Origin: Neisseria sp.
Lineage (GTDB): Bacteria; Pseudomonadota; Gammaproteobacteria; Burkholderiales; Neisseriaceae
Direction: 5' to 3'
Length of the DNA: 64,000 nucleotides
Assembly (NCBI RefSeq): GCF_030527965.1
Contig: NZ_JAUMZU010000001.1
Location: 1 to 64,000, forward strand
This document shows, piece by piece, positions 34,946 to 44,797 of this stretch (within the stretch, counting starts at the first letter, position 1; every line of letters starts with the position of its first letter). The notes beneath the pieces are model-generated. The model saw only the letters and a program-made list of their open reading frames with translations. It did no database searches and was not told where the DNA came from. The position numbers and the translations under genes are program-made.

Positions 34946-37900
34946 ATGGCCATCCAAAAAATCGCCCGCAAAGACAGCGACTTCCGCGTTGTGTGCATGT
35001 TGCCCGACTTCTGTTTTCTACCGATGCCGCCGACCCCGCCGCAAGTGCCGCCGATACCTTTTCCGCTGACCACCGATTTAGGCAAGGCCAAAGCCGTTGC
35101 GAAAGATGTGAAGATTAATAAAAAGCCCGCATTTGTCTTTGATGCCAGCTATGTTCCAGAAACATTCGGCGACGAGCCGGCCGACCCGCCGCCGCATCCC
35201 GGCCCCGGAACACGGAAAAAAGGTGTGTTAAGCCAAACGGCCGGCGAAGCGGCCTGGCCGATGACCCATTCTTCTTCGGTTAAAATCCGCGGCGAATACA
35301 TTATCCGGGCAGGCGACATGTTCTATATGAACAACAAATACAAAGGTCGTCTCAAAAAGAAATGCCCTGCCTGCAAGGCCAGTATGCTGGCCGGATTGCC
35401 GGTCAACCCGATTCTCGGCATCAAAGTTTTGCCGGATGAAACCGATTTTGCCTTTGAAGGCGTTTTACCGCTGGTTTGGCAGCGCAGCTATTATTCCGAC
35501 CAAGACGGTGCAGGTTGGTTGGGCGAAGGCTGGAGCGTGCCGGGCGGGCAACGGCTGATTCGCACCGAATCCGGTTTGGCCTACATCGATTTGCAGGGGC
35601 GGCTGATACCGATGCCGGATATGGAAGACGGTGAAGAGCCGGTGTTGTTCGAAGCCGAGATGGTTTGGTTTGCCCGCGACGGCAGCAACTATTTCGTTAC
35701 CTCGCTGGACGGTTCGGTTTCGCTGCGATTTGCCCCGGCTGTCGTATCCGAAGAGGATCCCGAGGGAGAAGCCTGTCTGAATTTCCCTTTGGTGGCGGTG
35801 GAAGACAGCAACGGCAATCACCAACGCTTTATCTACCATCATCTGACCGGATTACCGCAATACATCATCGACGGCAACGGCAGAGTGTTTTACCTCGACT
35901 TCGGCAATGTCGGCACCATAGAGCAACCCGCTTACCGGCTGCTTTCCGTTTCCCTGCTGGATCGGTTGCCCGCCTTGGAGGAAAAGGCTCGCCCCGCCCG
36001 CCCGTTGGTTCGCTATGAATATGCGGCAACGGGCGATTTGTTACGCGTTATCGGCCGCGACGGCGCGCTCAAGCGCAGCTTTACTTACAAAAACAATCTG
36101 ATGGTGTCGCATACCAATGCCGGCGGGCTGACTTCTTATTACGAATACAGCCATTACACCCCGACCGGCAAAGTCTTGCGCAACTGGTCGTCGCTCGGCC
36201 ACGAATGGCGCTTTACCTACCATGAAGGCTACACCGAAGTTACCGATGTGCTCGGCCGTACCGAGCAATACCATTACGACGACAATCAAGAGCTGATTCG
36301 CCACGTTTTGGCCGACGGCAGCAGCATCAACATGGAGCGCGACCGCCTCGGCCGGCTCACAGCCCACACCGACGCATTAGGCCGCACCACACGCTACCAA
36401 TACAGCCGCGAAGGCCAAGTCACCACTATTACCCGCCCCGACGGCAACGCGCTCTATTTCGATTACGACGACAGCTACCGCCTACGCGTATCAACCGATG
36501 CCAACGGCGACCTGACAAGTTACGTTTACGACGCCGCCGGCAACCCGATTATCCACACCGACCCGCAAGGCAACGCCACCCGTTTTGCCTACCAGCCCAA
36601 CGGCCTGTTGCAAACCGTGACCGACCCGCTGGGTCATACCACCGAATACCATTACAACACCAATAACCAGCCCGACCTGATTACCGACTGCTCCGGTTAT
36701 CAAACCCGATTGAGCTACACCCCCGAAGGCCAGCCGGCCCGAATTACCGACGCCCTCGGTCAACATACCGAATATTATTACGACGACGATCTGCGTCTGA
36801 TTCGGGCGGATTACCCCGACGGCAGCCGCGAGCGCTTCAGTTACGACACCGCCGGCAACCTCGTTGCCCACACCGACGGTGAAGGCCACACCACCGAGTA
36901 CCGCTACGCTGCCGACGGCCTGCCGACCGAAAGGAAAAACGCCTTAGGCTACACCTTCGGCTACCAATACGATCCGGCCCGCCGCCTGATCGGCCTGACC
37001 AACGAAAACGGCGCCCGCTATCGTTTCTCTTATGACCCGCTCGACCGCCTGATCGCCGAAGCCGGCTTCGATCAAAAACTGACTGCTTACCATTACAACC
37101 AAGGCGGCGAATTAACCCAGCAAACCGAATACGGTCGTCTGGCCGAAAACGAAGCCGTACTCAAAGACCTGTTCGCCCAAAATTCAGACAGGCATCAAAC
37201 CGATCCCAAAGCCTGTCTGAAAGACAAAACCCCGCTGCGCATTACCGAATTCCAGCGCGGCACGCTCGGCAGATTGATTGCCAGCATGGCCCACGACCAA
37301 CAGGGCGGCACGCAGGAAACCCTGTTCCAATACGATGCCGAAGGCCGCTTAGTCCGCGCCGCCGACCCGCACAGCATTACCGGTTTCGACTACGATGCCA
37401 ACGGCCGCATCCTGCAAGAGAGCTTCCGTTTCCACCGCCCCGAAGTCGACCAAAGCAACGCACTGCCGCTGACCGACTGGCGCAATCCCGACCACGACCT
37501 GATTCTGCAACACACCCACCGCAACGTCCGTTATGTTTACGATGCCAACGGTAACCGCACCGCCACCCATCTGCCGAACGGCCAACGGCTGGATTACCTC
37601 TACTACGGCAGCGGCCACCTGCACCAAATCAGCCTGAACGGCAATCCGCTGACCGACATCGAACGGGATAAACTGCATCGCGAAATCCAACGCAGCCAAG
37701 GCAAACTTAACAGCCGCTATCAGCTCGATCCGCTGGGCAGGCTGAAACAACAAACCGCCGAGCTGCAAAGCCTGTCTGAAACCGGCAGCAAAGCCCAAAC
37801 CATCACCGCGGTTAAACGCAGCTACGGCTACGACAAAACCGGCAACCTGACCCAATCGACCGACCAGCGTTTCGGTACTACCCATTACGCCTATGATCAA

Positions 37901-39037
37901 CTCGGCCGCATCACCCAAGCCGGCGAACAACGCTTCGCCTTCGATCCGGCGCACAACATCGTTGACAAAGCCGATCAAAGCGTTAAAGACAATCTGGTTA
38001 CCCACTATGAAGGCAACCAATACGTTTACGACGAATACGGCAACCTAATCTACCGAGAGCTGCCGAACGGCGAAATCCAAAAATATCAATACGACTTAAA
38101 AGACCAACTGATTAAAGCCGAAATCCATCAAAACGGACAACAGCAGACTTGGCGCTATACCTACGATGCCATCGGCAGAAGGATAGCCAAAGAGCAGGTG
38201 GAAAACGACCCGCCGCGCATCTTCGGCGAAGAAGCCTGTCTGAAAGAAGCGCAGCCGATAGCAGGCAGCCGCACCGAGTTCATCTGGGACGGCAGCCATC
38301 TGCTACAGGAAACAAACGGCAAAGGCACGTATACTTACGTTTATACCGACCAAGACAGCTACGAGCCGTTGGCGCAAATCTTCGATTCAAAAGACCCGGA
38401 GCAGCCGCAGCAAACCCACTATTTCCACTGCGACCAAATCGGCATACCGCGCGAGATGACGGATAAGGAAGGCAACCTGCTTTGGTTCGGCAATTACAAA
38501 GGCTGGGGGCAGCTGGACGAAGAAACCAACATTACCGGCGCACATCAACCGTTCAGATTACAAAACCAGTATTGCGACGAAGAGACGGGGCTGCATTACA
38601 ACTTCTTCCGCTATTACGAACCGCAGTACGGGCGGTTTGTGAATCAGGATCCGATTGGGTTGAACGGTGGAGAAAATTTATATCAGTTTGCTCTTCATAG
38701 TAATTCATGGCTTGATCCTTTAGGATTGGCGAAAAAATATATTCCTAGCTTTGAGAGACACTTAAAAAAACAAGGAACTAGAAAAGGGAAAGATTTTACT
38801 GCAGCGGGGAAAAGAGCAGTTCGAGATCAGAATAAGGCTGATAATAAAGGACAAATGATTTGTGGAGTATGTGGTAGACAGACTGTAGAGCCTAAGAGGC
38901 ATGAAAAAGGGAAATCTCCTCCCGATAATGAGGCTCATGTAGATCACATATTAGCAAAAGCGAAAGGAGGATCTGGTACTGTGGAAAATGGTCAAGTATT
39001 ATGTAGAGTGTGTAATCTTGCAAAAAGTGATAAGTAA
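34946..39037 (+). CDS. rhs: Rhs polymorphic toxin with PAAR-like N terminus and HNH nuclease tip
   Basis: 1,363 residues from ATG 34946 (MAIQKIARKDSDFRVVC); the frame is open further upstream through dcd, which is not coding for it. Residues ~1-130 form a PAAR-like DUF4150 domain, typical of effectors delivered by type VI secretion. Then come a four-Cys stretch, the RHS/YD-repeat shell (about 150-1,235; many YxYDxxGxL units), and the core end DPIGLNGGENLYQFALHSNSWLDPLGL. The tip (last ~110 residues) turns AT-rich and carries an HNH nuclease: CGVC, VDHILAKAKGGSGTVEN and VLCRVCN. Delivery by a T6SS is inferred; no T6SS genes are in the window. Five AGCCTGTCTGAA-type uptake sequences are embedded in the frame. 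Confidence 0.9.
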   Translation: MAIQKIARKDSDFRVVCMLPDFCFLPMPPTPPQVPPIPFPLTTDLGKAKAVAKDVKINKKPAFVFDASYVPETFGDEPADPPPHPGPGTRKKGVLSQTAGEAAWPMTHSSSVKIRGEYIIRAGDMFYMNNKYKGRLKKKCPACKASMLAGLPVNPILGIKVLPDETDFAFEGVLPLVWQRSYYSDQDGAGWLGEGWSVPGGQRLIRTESGLAYIDLQGRLIPMPDMEDGEEPVLFEAEMVWFARDGSNYFVTSLDGSVSLRFAPAVVSEEDPEGEACLNFPLVAVEDSNGNHQRFIYHHLTGLPQYIIDGNGRVFYLDFGNVGTIEQPAYRLLSVSLLDRLPALEEKARPARPLVRYEYAATGDLLRVIGRDGALKRSFTYKNNLMVSHTNAGGLTSYYEYSHYTPTGKVLRNWSSLGHEWRFTYHEGYTEVTDVLGRTEQYHYDDNQELIRHVLADGSSINMERDRLGRLTAHTDALGRTTRYQYSREGQVTTITRPDGNALYFDYDDSYRLRVSTDANGDLTSYVYDAAGNPIIHTDPQGNATRFAYQPNGLLQTVTDPLGHTTEYHYNTNNQPDLITDCSGYQTRLSYTPEGQPARITDALGQHTEYYYDDDLRLIRADYPDGSRERFSYDTAGNLVAHTDGEGHTTEYRYAADGLPTERKNALGYTFGYQYDPARRLIGLTNENGARYRFSYDPLDRLIAEAGFDQKLTAYHYNQGGELTQQTEYGRLAENEAVLKDLFAQNSDRHQTDPKACLKDKTPLRITEFQRGTLGRLIASMAHDQQGGTQETLFQYDAEGRLVRAADPHSITGFDYDANGRILQESFRFHRPEVDQSNALPLTDWRNPDHDLILQHTHRNVRYVYDANGNRTATHLPNGQRLDYLYYGSGHLHQISLNGNPLTDIERDKLHREIQRSQGKLNSRYQLDPLGRLKQQTAELQSLSETGSKAQTITAVKRSYGYDKTGNLTQSTDQRFGTTHYAYDQLGRITQAGEQRFAFDPAHNIVDKADQSVKDNLVTHYEGNQYVYDEYGNLIYRELPNGEIQKYQYDLKDQLIKAEIHQNGQQQTWRYTYDAIGRRIAKEQVENDPPRIFGEEACLKEAQPIAGSRTEFIWDGSHLLQETNGKGTYTYVYTDQDSYEPLAQIFDSKDPEQPQQTHYFHCDQIGIPREMTDKEGNLLWFGNYKGWGQLDEETNITGAHQPFRLQNQYCDEETGLHYNFFRYYEPQYGRFVNQDPIGLNGGENLYQFALHSNSWLDPLGLAKKYIPSFERHLKKQGTRKGKDFTAAGKRAVRDQNKADNKGQMICGVCGRQTVEPKRHEKGKSPPDNEAHVDHILAKAKGGSGTVENGQVLCRVCNLAKSDK
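37066..38507 (+). repeat. 1,442-bp direct repeat, copy 1 (in full-length rhs)
   Basis: From CTTCGATCAAAAACTGAC to CAAAGGCTGGG; the second copy is at 39497-40938, a constant offset of 2,431 bases. I saw no difference between the copies in the stretches compared, and their translations are identical. Confidence 0.9.
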
Positions 39038-39062
39038 GGTTTGATTAAAAGGTAAATTTAGA

Positions 39063-39494
39063 ATGAAAAAAATATTTTTTAGACTTGAAGTTGTGGGCGA
39101 CTATCCACCTGTATCAATGGAAAGTATTTGGGCTGAACCAACAAAAGAAGGATTTTTTAAAATTGATAATATACCATTTTATAGTAAAGAAGTATCGTTA
39201 GGAGATATAGTAAGCGCTGAAAAGCAAGAAGAAAACTATTTTTTATATAGAAAGACTATAGTTCATAGTAATAACAGCACGATTAGGATTATTTTTTTTA
39301 ATGATGATCAGGAATTAAAAGATCAGGTTTTAGCTAGGTTAACAGAGCTAGGTTGTTCTTTTGAAGCATTTGATGAAAAGTTTTATGCAATTAATGTGCC
39401 AATTACTGTTGATATTGAGTTAATATATAATTTTTTGGATAGTTTACTAGAGAATGAAGAATTGGATTATGAAACAGGATATCTATCACAATAA
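39063..39494 (+). CDS. DUF4265-family putative immunity protein for the Rhs-HNH toxin
   Basis: 143 residues, AT-rich like the toxin tip. The start FFRLEVVGDYPPVSMESIWAEPTKEGFFKIDNIPFYSKEVS and IVSAEKQEEN match DUF4265, a family often found behind polymorphic toxins. It starts 25 bases after the toxin stop, the classic immunity position. GGTAAATTTAG precedes ATG 39063, a weak ribosome site. Neutralisation of the adjacent HNH tip is inferred from position. Confidence 0.8.
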   Translation: MKKIFFRLEVVGDYPPVSMESIWAEPTKEGFFKIDNIPFYSKEVSLGDIVSAEKQEENYFLYRKTIVHSNNSTIRIIFFNDDQELKDQVLARLTELGCSFEAFDEKFYAINVPITVDIELIYNFLDSLLENEELDYETGYLSQ

Positions 39495-39496
39495 AA

Positions 39497-40938
39497 CTTC
39501 GATCAAAAACTGACTGCTTACCATTACAACCAAGGCGGCGAATTAACCCAGCAAACCGAATACGGTCGTCTGGCCGAAAACGAAGCCGTACTCAAAGACC
39601 TGTTCGCCCAAAATTCAGACAGGCATCAAACCGATCCCAAAGCCTGTCTGAAAGACAAAACCCCGCTGCGCATTACCGAATTCCAGCGCGGCACGCTCGG
39701 CAGATTGATTGCCAGCATGGCCCACGACCAACAGGGCGGCACGCAGGAAACCCTGTTCCAATACGATGCCGAAGGCCGCTTAGTCCGCGCCGCCGACCCG
39801 CACAGCATTACCGGTTTCGACTACGATGCCAACGGCCGCATCCTGCAAGAGAGCTTCCGTTTCCACCGCCCCGAAGTCGACCAAAGCAACGCACTGCCGC
39901 TGACCGACTGGCGCAATCCCGACCACGACCTGATTCTGCAACACACCCACCGCAACGTCCGTTATGTTTACGATGCCAACGGTAACCGCACCGCCACCCA
40001 TCTGCCGAACGGCCAACGGCTGGATTACCTCTACTACGGCAGCGGCCACCTGCACCAAATCAGCCTGAACGGCAATCCGCTGACCGACATCGAACGGGAT
40101 AAACTGCATCGCGAAATCCAACGCAGCCAAGGCAAACTTAACAGCCGCTATCAGCTCGATCCGCTGGGCAGGCTGAAACAACAAACCGCCGAGCTGCAAA
40201 GCCTGTCTGAAACCGGCAGCAAAGCCCAAACCATCACCGCGGTTAAACGCAGCTACGGCTACGACAAAACCGGCAACCTGACCCAATCGACCGACCAGCG
40301 TTTCGGTACTACCCATTACGCCTATGATCAACTCGGCCGCATCACCCAAGCCGGCGAACAACGCTTCGCCTTCGATCCGGCGCACAACATCGTTGACAAA
40401 GCCGATCAAAGCGTTAAAGACAATCTGGTTACCCACTATGAAGGCAACCAATACGTTTACGACGAATACGGCAACCTAATCTACCGAGAGCTGCCGAACG
40501 GCGAAATCCAAAAATATCAATACGACTTAAAAGACCAACTGATTAAAGCCGAAATCCATCAAAACGGACAACAGCAGACTTGGCGCTATACCTACGATGC
40601 CATCGGCAGAAGGATAGCCAAAGAGCAGGTGGAAAACGACCCGCCGCGCATCTTCGGCGAAGAAGCCTGTCTGAAAGAAGCGCAGCCGATAGCAGGCAGC
40701 CGCACCGAGTTCATCTGGGACGGCAGCCATCTGCTACAGGAAACAAACGGCAAAGGCACGTATACTTACGTTTATACCGACCAAGACAGCTACGAGCCGT
40801 TGGCGCAAATCTTCGATTCAAAAGACCCGGAGCAGCCGCAGCAAACCCACTATTTCCACTGCGACCAAATCGGCATACCGCGCGAGATGACGGATAAGGA
40901 AGGCAACCTGCTTTGGTTCGGCAATTACAAAGGCTGGG
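39497..40938 (+). repeat. 1,442-bp direct repeat, copy 2 (orphan)
   Basis: Second copy of 37066-38507, separated from it by 989 bases that hold the toxin tip and immunity gene. Confidence 0.9.
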
Positions 40939-40973
40939 AATTGGAGGAACATATCAGCTGCTCCGATTACTGA
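39497..40973 (+). pseudogene. Orphan 3' Rhs core fragment with a stub tip
   Basis: A promoter-less copy of the Rhs core that starts in mid-gene, directly 2 bases after the immunity stop. It runs in frame to 40938 and then leaves the core sequence at GNYKGW with ELEEHISCSDY and a stop. Such displaced cassettes usually carry an alternative toxin tip and immunity gene; here the tip is only ~10 residues and breaks off before the conserved DPIGL boundary, so the spare tip seems to have been lost. An internal ATG at 39705 gives a 422-residue frame, but expression is unlikely. Confidence 0.85.
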
Positions 40974-41078
40974 ATTAGATGGCGAATACAGACAACAGTC
41001 GTCTTGAAATTTGAAAATGAATCGGTGTTATTTGGAAAAGTGAATTTTTAATTATTGTTGCAAGTGCCTTAGGTAAAA

Positions 41079-41112
41079 CAAAGCCTGTCTGAAATTTTTC
41101 AGGCAGGCTTTG
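41079..41112 (-). terminator. Paired uptake sequences after pqiC
   Basis: CAAAGCCTGTCTGAAA and TTTCAGGCAGGCTTTG around a two-base loop with one mismatch, 17 bases beyond the pqiC stop. Confidence 0.75.
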
Positions 41113-41129
41113 TTCAAGCTAGCTGGTAT

Positions 41130-41657
41130 TTAGTCGGCCAAGGCAGCTGCTGCGCTTTCTACGCCTTCATCCAATGATTGAATCATGGCGGGGTAGCCGT
41201 CGCCTTGTTGCGGCGTTTCGATATTGAAATTTTTGCCATGTCCGTTCGGGCGGACTGCATAGCCTTTTACCAAGGTGCTGCCTTTGTAGCTGCCGTTGAA
41301 CGCTTCGATATAAATCTTCAATACTTGGCTGCTGCCGCTACGGCTAGCCGGAACGTAGCGGTAAGAAGAATGTTGCCGCCGATTCAGTTTGTTGGAGAAA
41401 CTGGCGGCTAAGGCTTGATCCAGCGGAGAGGCCCAGAGATTGTTGCGGGCGAAGTTAAGGCTTAACGGGTCGGTTTGGTAAACCAAACCGCCGTTGTTGA
41501 GCGGCTCCGCTAAAACAATTTGTACGGCAATTTCTTTACCTTGGCCTTGAGGCAATTCAAACTGGCTGTCTGGCAAGCTGTAATACTGAGTGGCAGCAGT
41601 TGTACTACAGGCGCTTAAGGTTACGGCAGTCAGGGTGGCGGTAAGCAATTTTTTCAT
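41130..41657 (-). CDS. pqiC: PqiC-type outer-membrane lipoprotein
   Basis: 175 residues. A lipoprotein signal with lipobox LSAC (Cys17) is followed by TQYYSLPDSQFELPQGQ, typical of the ABC-type transport auxiliary lipoprotein (PqiC/YmbA) family. Together with PqiA and PqiB it forms an envelope-spanning lipid transport system. It starts immediately after the pqiB stop without a gap. Confidence 0.88.
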   Translation of the reverse strand: MKKLLTATLTAVTLSACSTTAATQYYSLPDSQFELPQGQGKEIAVQIVLAEPLNNGGLVYQTDPLSLNFARNNLWASPLDQALAASFSNKLNRRQHSSYRYVPASRSGSSQVLKIYIEAFNGSYKGSTLVKGYAVRPNGHGKNFNIETPQQGDGYPAMIQSLDEGVESAAAALAD

Positions 41658-43289
41658 TTAGCGGCTTCCTTTCGGTGTCGGATCTTTTGCGCTTTGGTTG
41701 AAAATCAGCGAATTGGGTTTTTCTTTTAAAGTGTTAAGCAAAGGCTGGGCATCACGCATGGTTTTATCCAGACTGCGTAAGGTGTTTTGCACGTCTTGGT
41801 ACACGGGCGATTGGGGTGAAACGCCTTGCAGCGTGCTGCGCAGCTCGTTAAGCGTTTGATTCAGCTCGGCCGGGATTTGCTGAGTTTGCGGCTTGCTGAT
41901 CAAGCGGTTGGCGGAATTGAGGGTGGCTTTCAATTCTTTCAGGCTGCCGTTCAATTCGCCCACTGTGTTTTCCAGCGGCAGTTTATTAAACTTATCAAGC
42001 AGCTTTCCTAGCTGGGCTTGCAAATCGTCCAGGCCGCTGTTGTGCGTGGCGATAACAAGATTGCCGTTATATTCTTTAAATGGTCTGAGCTTGCTGTCCG
42101 GCGTGCTGTCGGTTAATTCGATCATCTTGCTGCCGAGAATCAGGTTGTTGTTGGAGAGCGTGGCATTGAGCCCTTTTTCCAGCGCTTGTTTGAGCTGGTC
42201 CTGCCAATAAGCTTTATTTTGCGGATCGGCATTCACTTCGATACGCGAAGGGTCGATGCGTAAGCGAACCGGTATCAAGCCGTTTTGGAACAGGCGGGTG
42301 CTGTCGTTTTTAGAGAAGTAGGGCACATCGGTAACGCTGCCGATATTAATACCTTTGTATTCTACAGGCGAGCCTGCGCTTAGGCCGCGTACGGAGTTTT
42401 TGAAGAATGCGACATAGTAAAGCGCGCGTTCGTCGGGCAGGTTCTCGATTTGGGCAAGGTCGTTATAAAGCTCGAAGGTGTCTTCGTTGGAGACCGGTTT
42501 TTTCTCGCCTTTGGGTGTGCGGAAGGCAATGGCGCCGGATAGCAGGGTATAGATCGGCGCGCTGTCGATTTTGATGCCGTTGCCGGTGGTTTGCACGCTC
42601 ACGCCGCTTTCAAGCCAGAATTGGCTGTCGGCACTGATGAGTTTTTCATTCGGGCTGTTGACGAAAATTGTGTAATCCACGGTTTGGGTGGTCGGATTGA
42701 ATTTTGCGGTTTCAATCTGCCCGACGTTAAAACCTTCATAGAGAATTGGGCTGCCGGCGCTCAACAGTTTGCTGTTGTCGCCGATAAGGTGTAAGCGCAG
42801 GCCGCTTTGGCCGATGGCGGCAATCGGCGGGATATCAGATACTTTGAAAACGCTCTCGCTTTCTTCTGACGAGCCGGGCGTAAAGGCGATGTAAGAGCCT
42901 GAAACCAAAGTAGTCAGGCCGGAGATACCGCTTTGGTCGATGCGTGGTTTAACCACCCAAAACTGGGTGTCTTTACGCATCATGTCTTTGGTATCGGCAT
43001 TGAGCTGCGCCGTGATTTCCACGCCTTTGCGGTCTTCCCGTAACCGGATTTTCGTTACGCGTCCGACGTCTACGCTCAATACTTTTATCACTGTGGTATT
43101 GACTTCAATGCCGTCTGCGCTGTCCATCAATAGGGTAATTTCAGGGCCTGTATCGCGGATGTTTTGGAATAAGAGCCAAATGCCGGCGATTAAGGCAATC
43201 AGCGGAATCAGCCAGACGAAAGAGGAAAATGTGGTGTTTTTCTTGATACGTGCCGGTACGGGCTTTGGAGTTTGCTCGTTCATTGTCAT
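41658..43289 (-). CDS. pqiB: PqiB, MCE-domain membrane lipid transport protein
   Basis: 543 residues. One N-terminal membrane helix (FSSFVWLIPLIALIAGIWLLF, about 20-40) is followed by three MCE/MlaD domains (about 45-130, 160-245 and 285-395; e.g. GSPILYEGFNVGQIE and GSPVEYKGINIGSVT) and a C-terminal helical needle (about 420-525). This matches PqiB, which forms a tube across the periplasm. It lies 9 bases after pqiA. A second ATG six bases inside is an alternative start. Confidence 0.92.
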   Translation of the reverse strand: MTMNEQTPKPVPARIKKNTTFSSFVWLIPLIALIAGIWLLFQNIRDTGPEITLLMDSADGIEVNTTVIKVLSVDVGRVTKIRLREDRKGVEITAQLNADTKDMMRKDTQFWVVKPRIDQSGISGLTTLVSGSYIAFTPGSSEESESVFKVSDIPPIAAIGQSGLRLHLIGDNSKLLSAGSPILYEGFNVGQIETAKFNPTTQTVDYTIFVNSPNEKLISADSQFWLESGVSVQTTGNGIKIDSAPIYTLLSGAIAFRTPKGEKKPVSNEDTFELYNDLAQIENLPDERALYYVAFFKNSVRGLSAGSPVEYKGINIGSVTDVPYFSKNDSTRLFQNGLIPVRLRIDPSRIEVNADPQNKAYWQDQLKQALEKGLNATLSNNNLILGSKMIELTDSTPDSKLRPFKEYNGNLVIATHNSGLDDLQAQLGKLLDKFNKLPLENTVGELNGSLKELKATLNSANRLISKPQTQQIPAELNQTLNELRSTLQGVSPQSPVYQDVQNTLRSLDKTMRDAQPLLNTLKEKPNSLIFNQSAKDPTPKGSR

Positions 43290-43298
43290 AAGTTTTCT

Positions 43299-44600
43299 TT
43301 AATAAGTCGGGTCGGCCGGTGTGGTTTTGTCCCACAAAAGGCGTGGGTCGAAGAAGTGTGCGGAGAGCATGGTCAAAATAACCACCAGGCAGAAATAAAT
43401 GGCGGCCGGGCCGGGTAAAACACGTGCTATCGGGGTGTGGAACGCGCTCATCAGGATAATGATGACAAAAATATCAATCATAGACCAGCGGCCGATGGAT
43501 TCGGTAATTCGGTAAACCAGCGACATTTTTTCAATGGTAAAAGGTAATCGGCGGTGTGCCGATAAAATTAAAACCGACATGCTGATGATTTTCAGCAATG
43601 GAACGGCGATGCTGGCGCTAAAAATGATAACGGCAATCAAGCGGTCGCCATCGTTCCACATGTAAATAATGCCGTTTAGGATGGTGCTGATTTCCAAGGC
43701 CGTCGGATTTGAGGAAATCATAATCGGAAACAGATTGGCAGGAATATACAATATGGCGGCGGCGATGAGAAAAGCAGTGGCGATGCTTAAACTTTTGGGC
43801 CGCCGGTTGAACAACGGCGAACCGCATACGCCGCATTCGGTTTCAATTTCAGGTCGAAAATACAAACAAGAGCTGCAGCAGACGGAAGATGATTCTGCTT
43901 CATGAATGGGAGAACGACCGAGCAGGTGGTGAATTTGGTAATAAACCCAATGTTGCGGTATGGATACGGAAGTACGGATGAGCAAGACGGCCAGCACCAG
44001 CATCAGCCAGAAGGCAGGGCCAAAGGTTAATACGGCAACGCTTTTAAGTTTGATATAAGCAACAAGGGTGGAAATAAAGAAAACGTCTACCATAATCCAT
44101 TCGCGTAGCCTGACCATCGTGCGCGTTGCATAAAGCAGGCAGGGCAAAGGAATTTGGCGGTGCAGGGCGTAAAAAACATAAGTGCAAAGCAATAAAAACA
44201 ACAGAGGCGTGCCAAAGGTGAGGGCAAACATGATTTCCGCCAGAATGCCAAAATCCTGAACAATTAATGTTTTGACCATCACCGGCAACGTTAGTTTGGA
44301 ATACACGCCGACGCCGGGCATTTTGACGATGATAAACATCAGGCTGTATACGATAGCCATAATGATTAACGAACTGATGGCGAAAGACAGAGGCGCCAAA
44401 AACGGATTGCTCTCCACCCTTGCAAGCCGGTAGCCGCAGCGCGGGCAATGGCATTCCTGCCCCCGCATCAAGTGGGGAATGTCGACCCGTTGCCCACATT
44501 CCGGGCAATCAAGCGTATGCGCCGGCAGCGTGGCATGATGTCGGTGGCCTTGGTGTTGCGCAAAGCGATGGTCAGTTTCAATTTTCCGGTATCGGAGCAT
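43299..44600 (-). CDS. pqiA: PqiA, paraquat-inducible integral membrane protein
   Basis: 433 residues, two PqiA domains in tandem, each with zinc-ribbon-like Cys pairs (CPECGQ...CPRCG near 34-57; CCSSC...CGVCG near 245-265) and four membrane helices. It is the inner-membrane part of the PqiABC lipid transporter. First gene of the pqiABC operon; the acnB terminators lie upstream. Confidence 0.9.
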   Translation of the reverse strand: MLRYRKIETDHRFAQHQGHRHHATLPAHTLDCPECGQRVDIPHLMRGQECHCPRCGYRLARVESNPFLAPLSFAISSLIIMAIVYSLMFIIVKMPGVGVYSKLTLPVMVKTLIVQDFGILAEIMFALTFGTPLLFLLLCTYVFYALHRQIPLPCLLYATRTMVRLREWIMVDVFFISTLVAYIKLKSVAVLTFGPAFWLMLVLAVLLIRTSVSIPQHWVYYQIHHLLGRSPIHEAESSSVCCSSCLYFRPEIETECGVCGSPLFNRRPKSLSIATAFLIAAAILYIPANLFPIMISSNPTALEISTILNGIIYMWNDGDRLIAVIIFSASIAVPLLKIISMSVLILSAHRRLPFTIEKMSLVYRITESIGRWSMIDIFVIIILMSAFHTPIARVLPGPAAIYFCLVVILTMLSAHFFDPRLLWDKTTPADPTY

Positions 44601-44706
44601 TCGGAATGGATGGAGCGAAATAAAAAAACGGAGGCGTATTATACCCTAATATGGTAAGGCGGATTAGGATTAAACTATTCGTATATTATTGTTTTGAGTT
44701 GATTAA

Positions 44707-44737
44707 AAAAAACGGGATAACAAAATTATCCCGTTTT
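44707..44737 (-). terminator. Intrinsic terminator downstream of acnB
   Basis: AACGGGATAA and TTATCCCGTT around CAAAA; on the minus strand a T-run follows the stem. Confidence 0.8.
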
Positions 44738-44739
44738 GG

Positions 44740-44779
44740 TTTTCAGACAGGCATCTGGAGTGATATGCCTGTCTGAAAA
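44740..44779 (-). terminator. Paired uptake sequences after acnB
   Basis: TTTTCAGACAGGCAT (44740-44754) and ATGCCTGTCTGAAAA (44765-44779), 10-base loop. It lies between the acnB stop and the second terminator. Confidence 0.75.
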
Positions 44780-44797
44780 TAAATGATGCTTAATGAT

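Noticed and set aside
36491..36889. Minus-strand open frames across the Rhs shell (also 37349-38020 and its copy 39780-40451)
   Set aside because: Repetitive antisense shadows of YD repeats; no ribosome sites.
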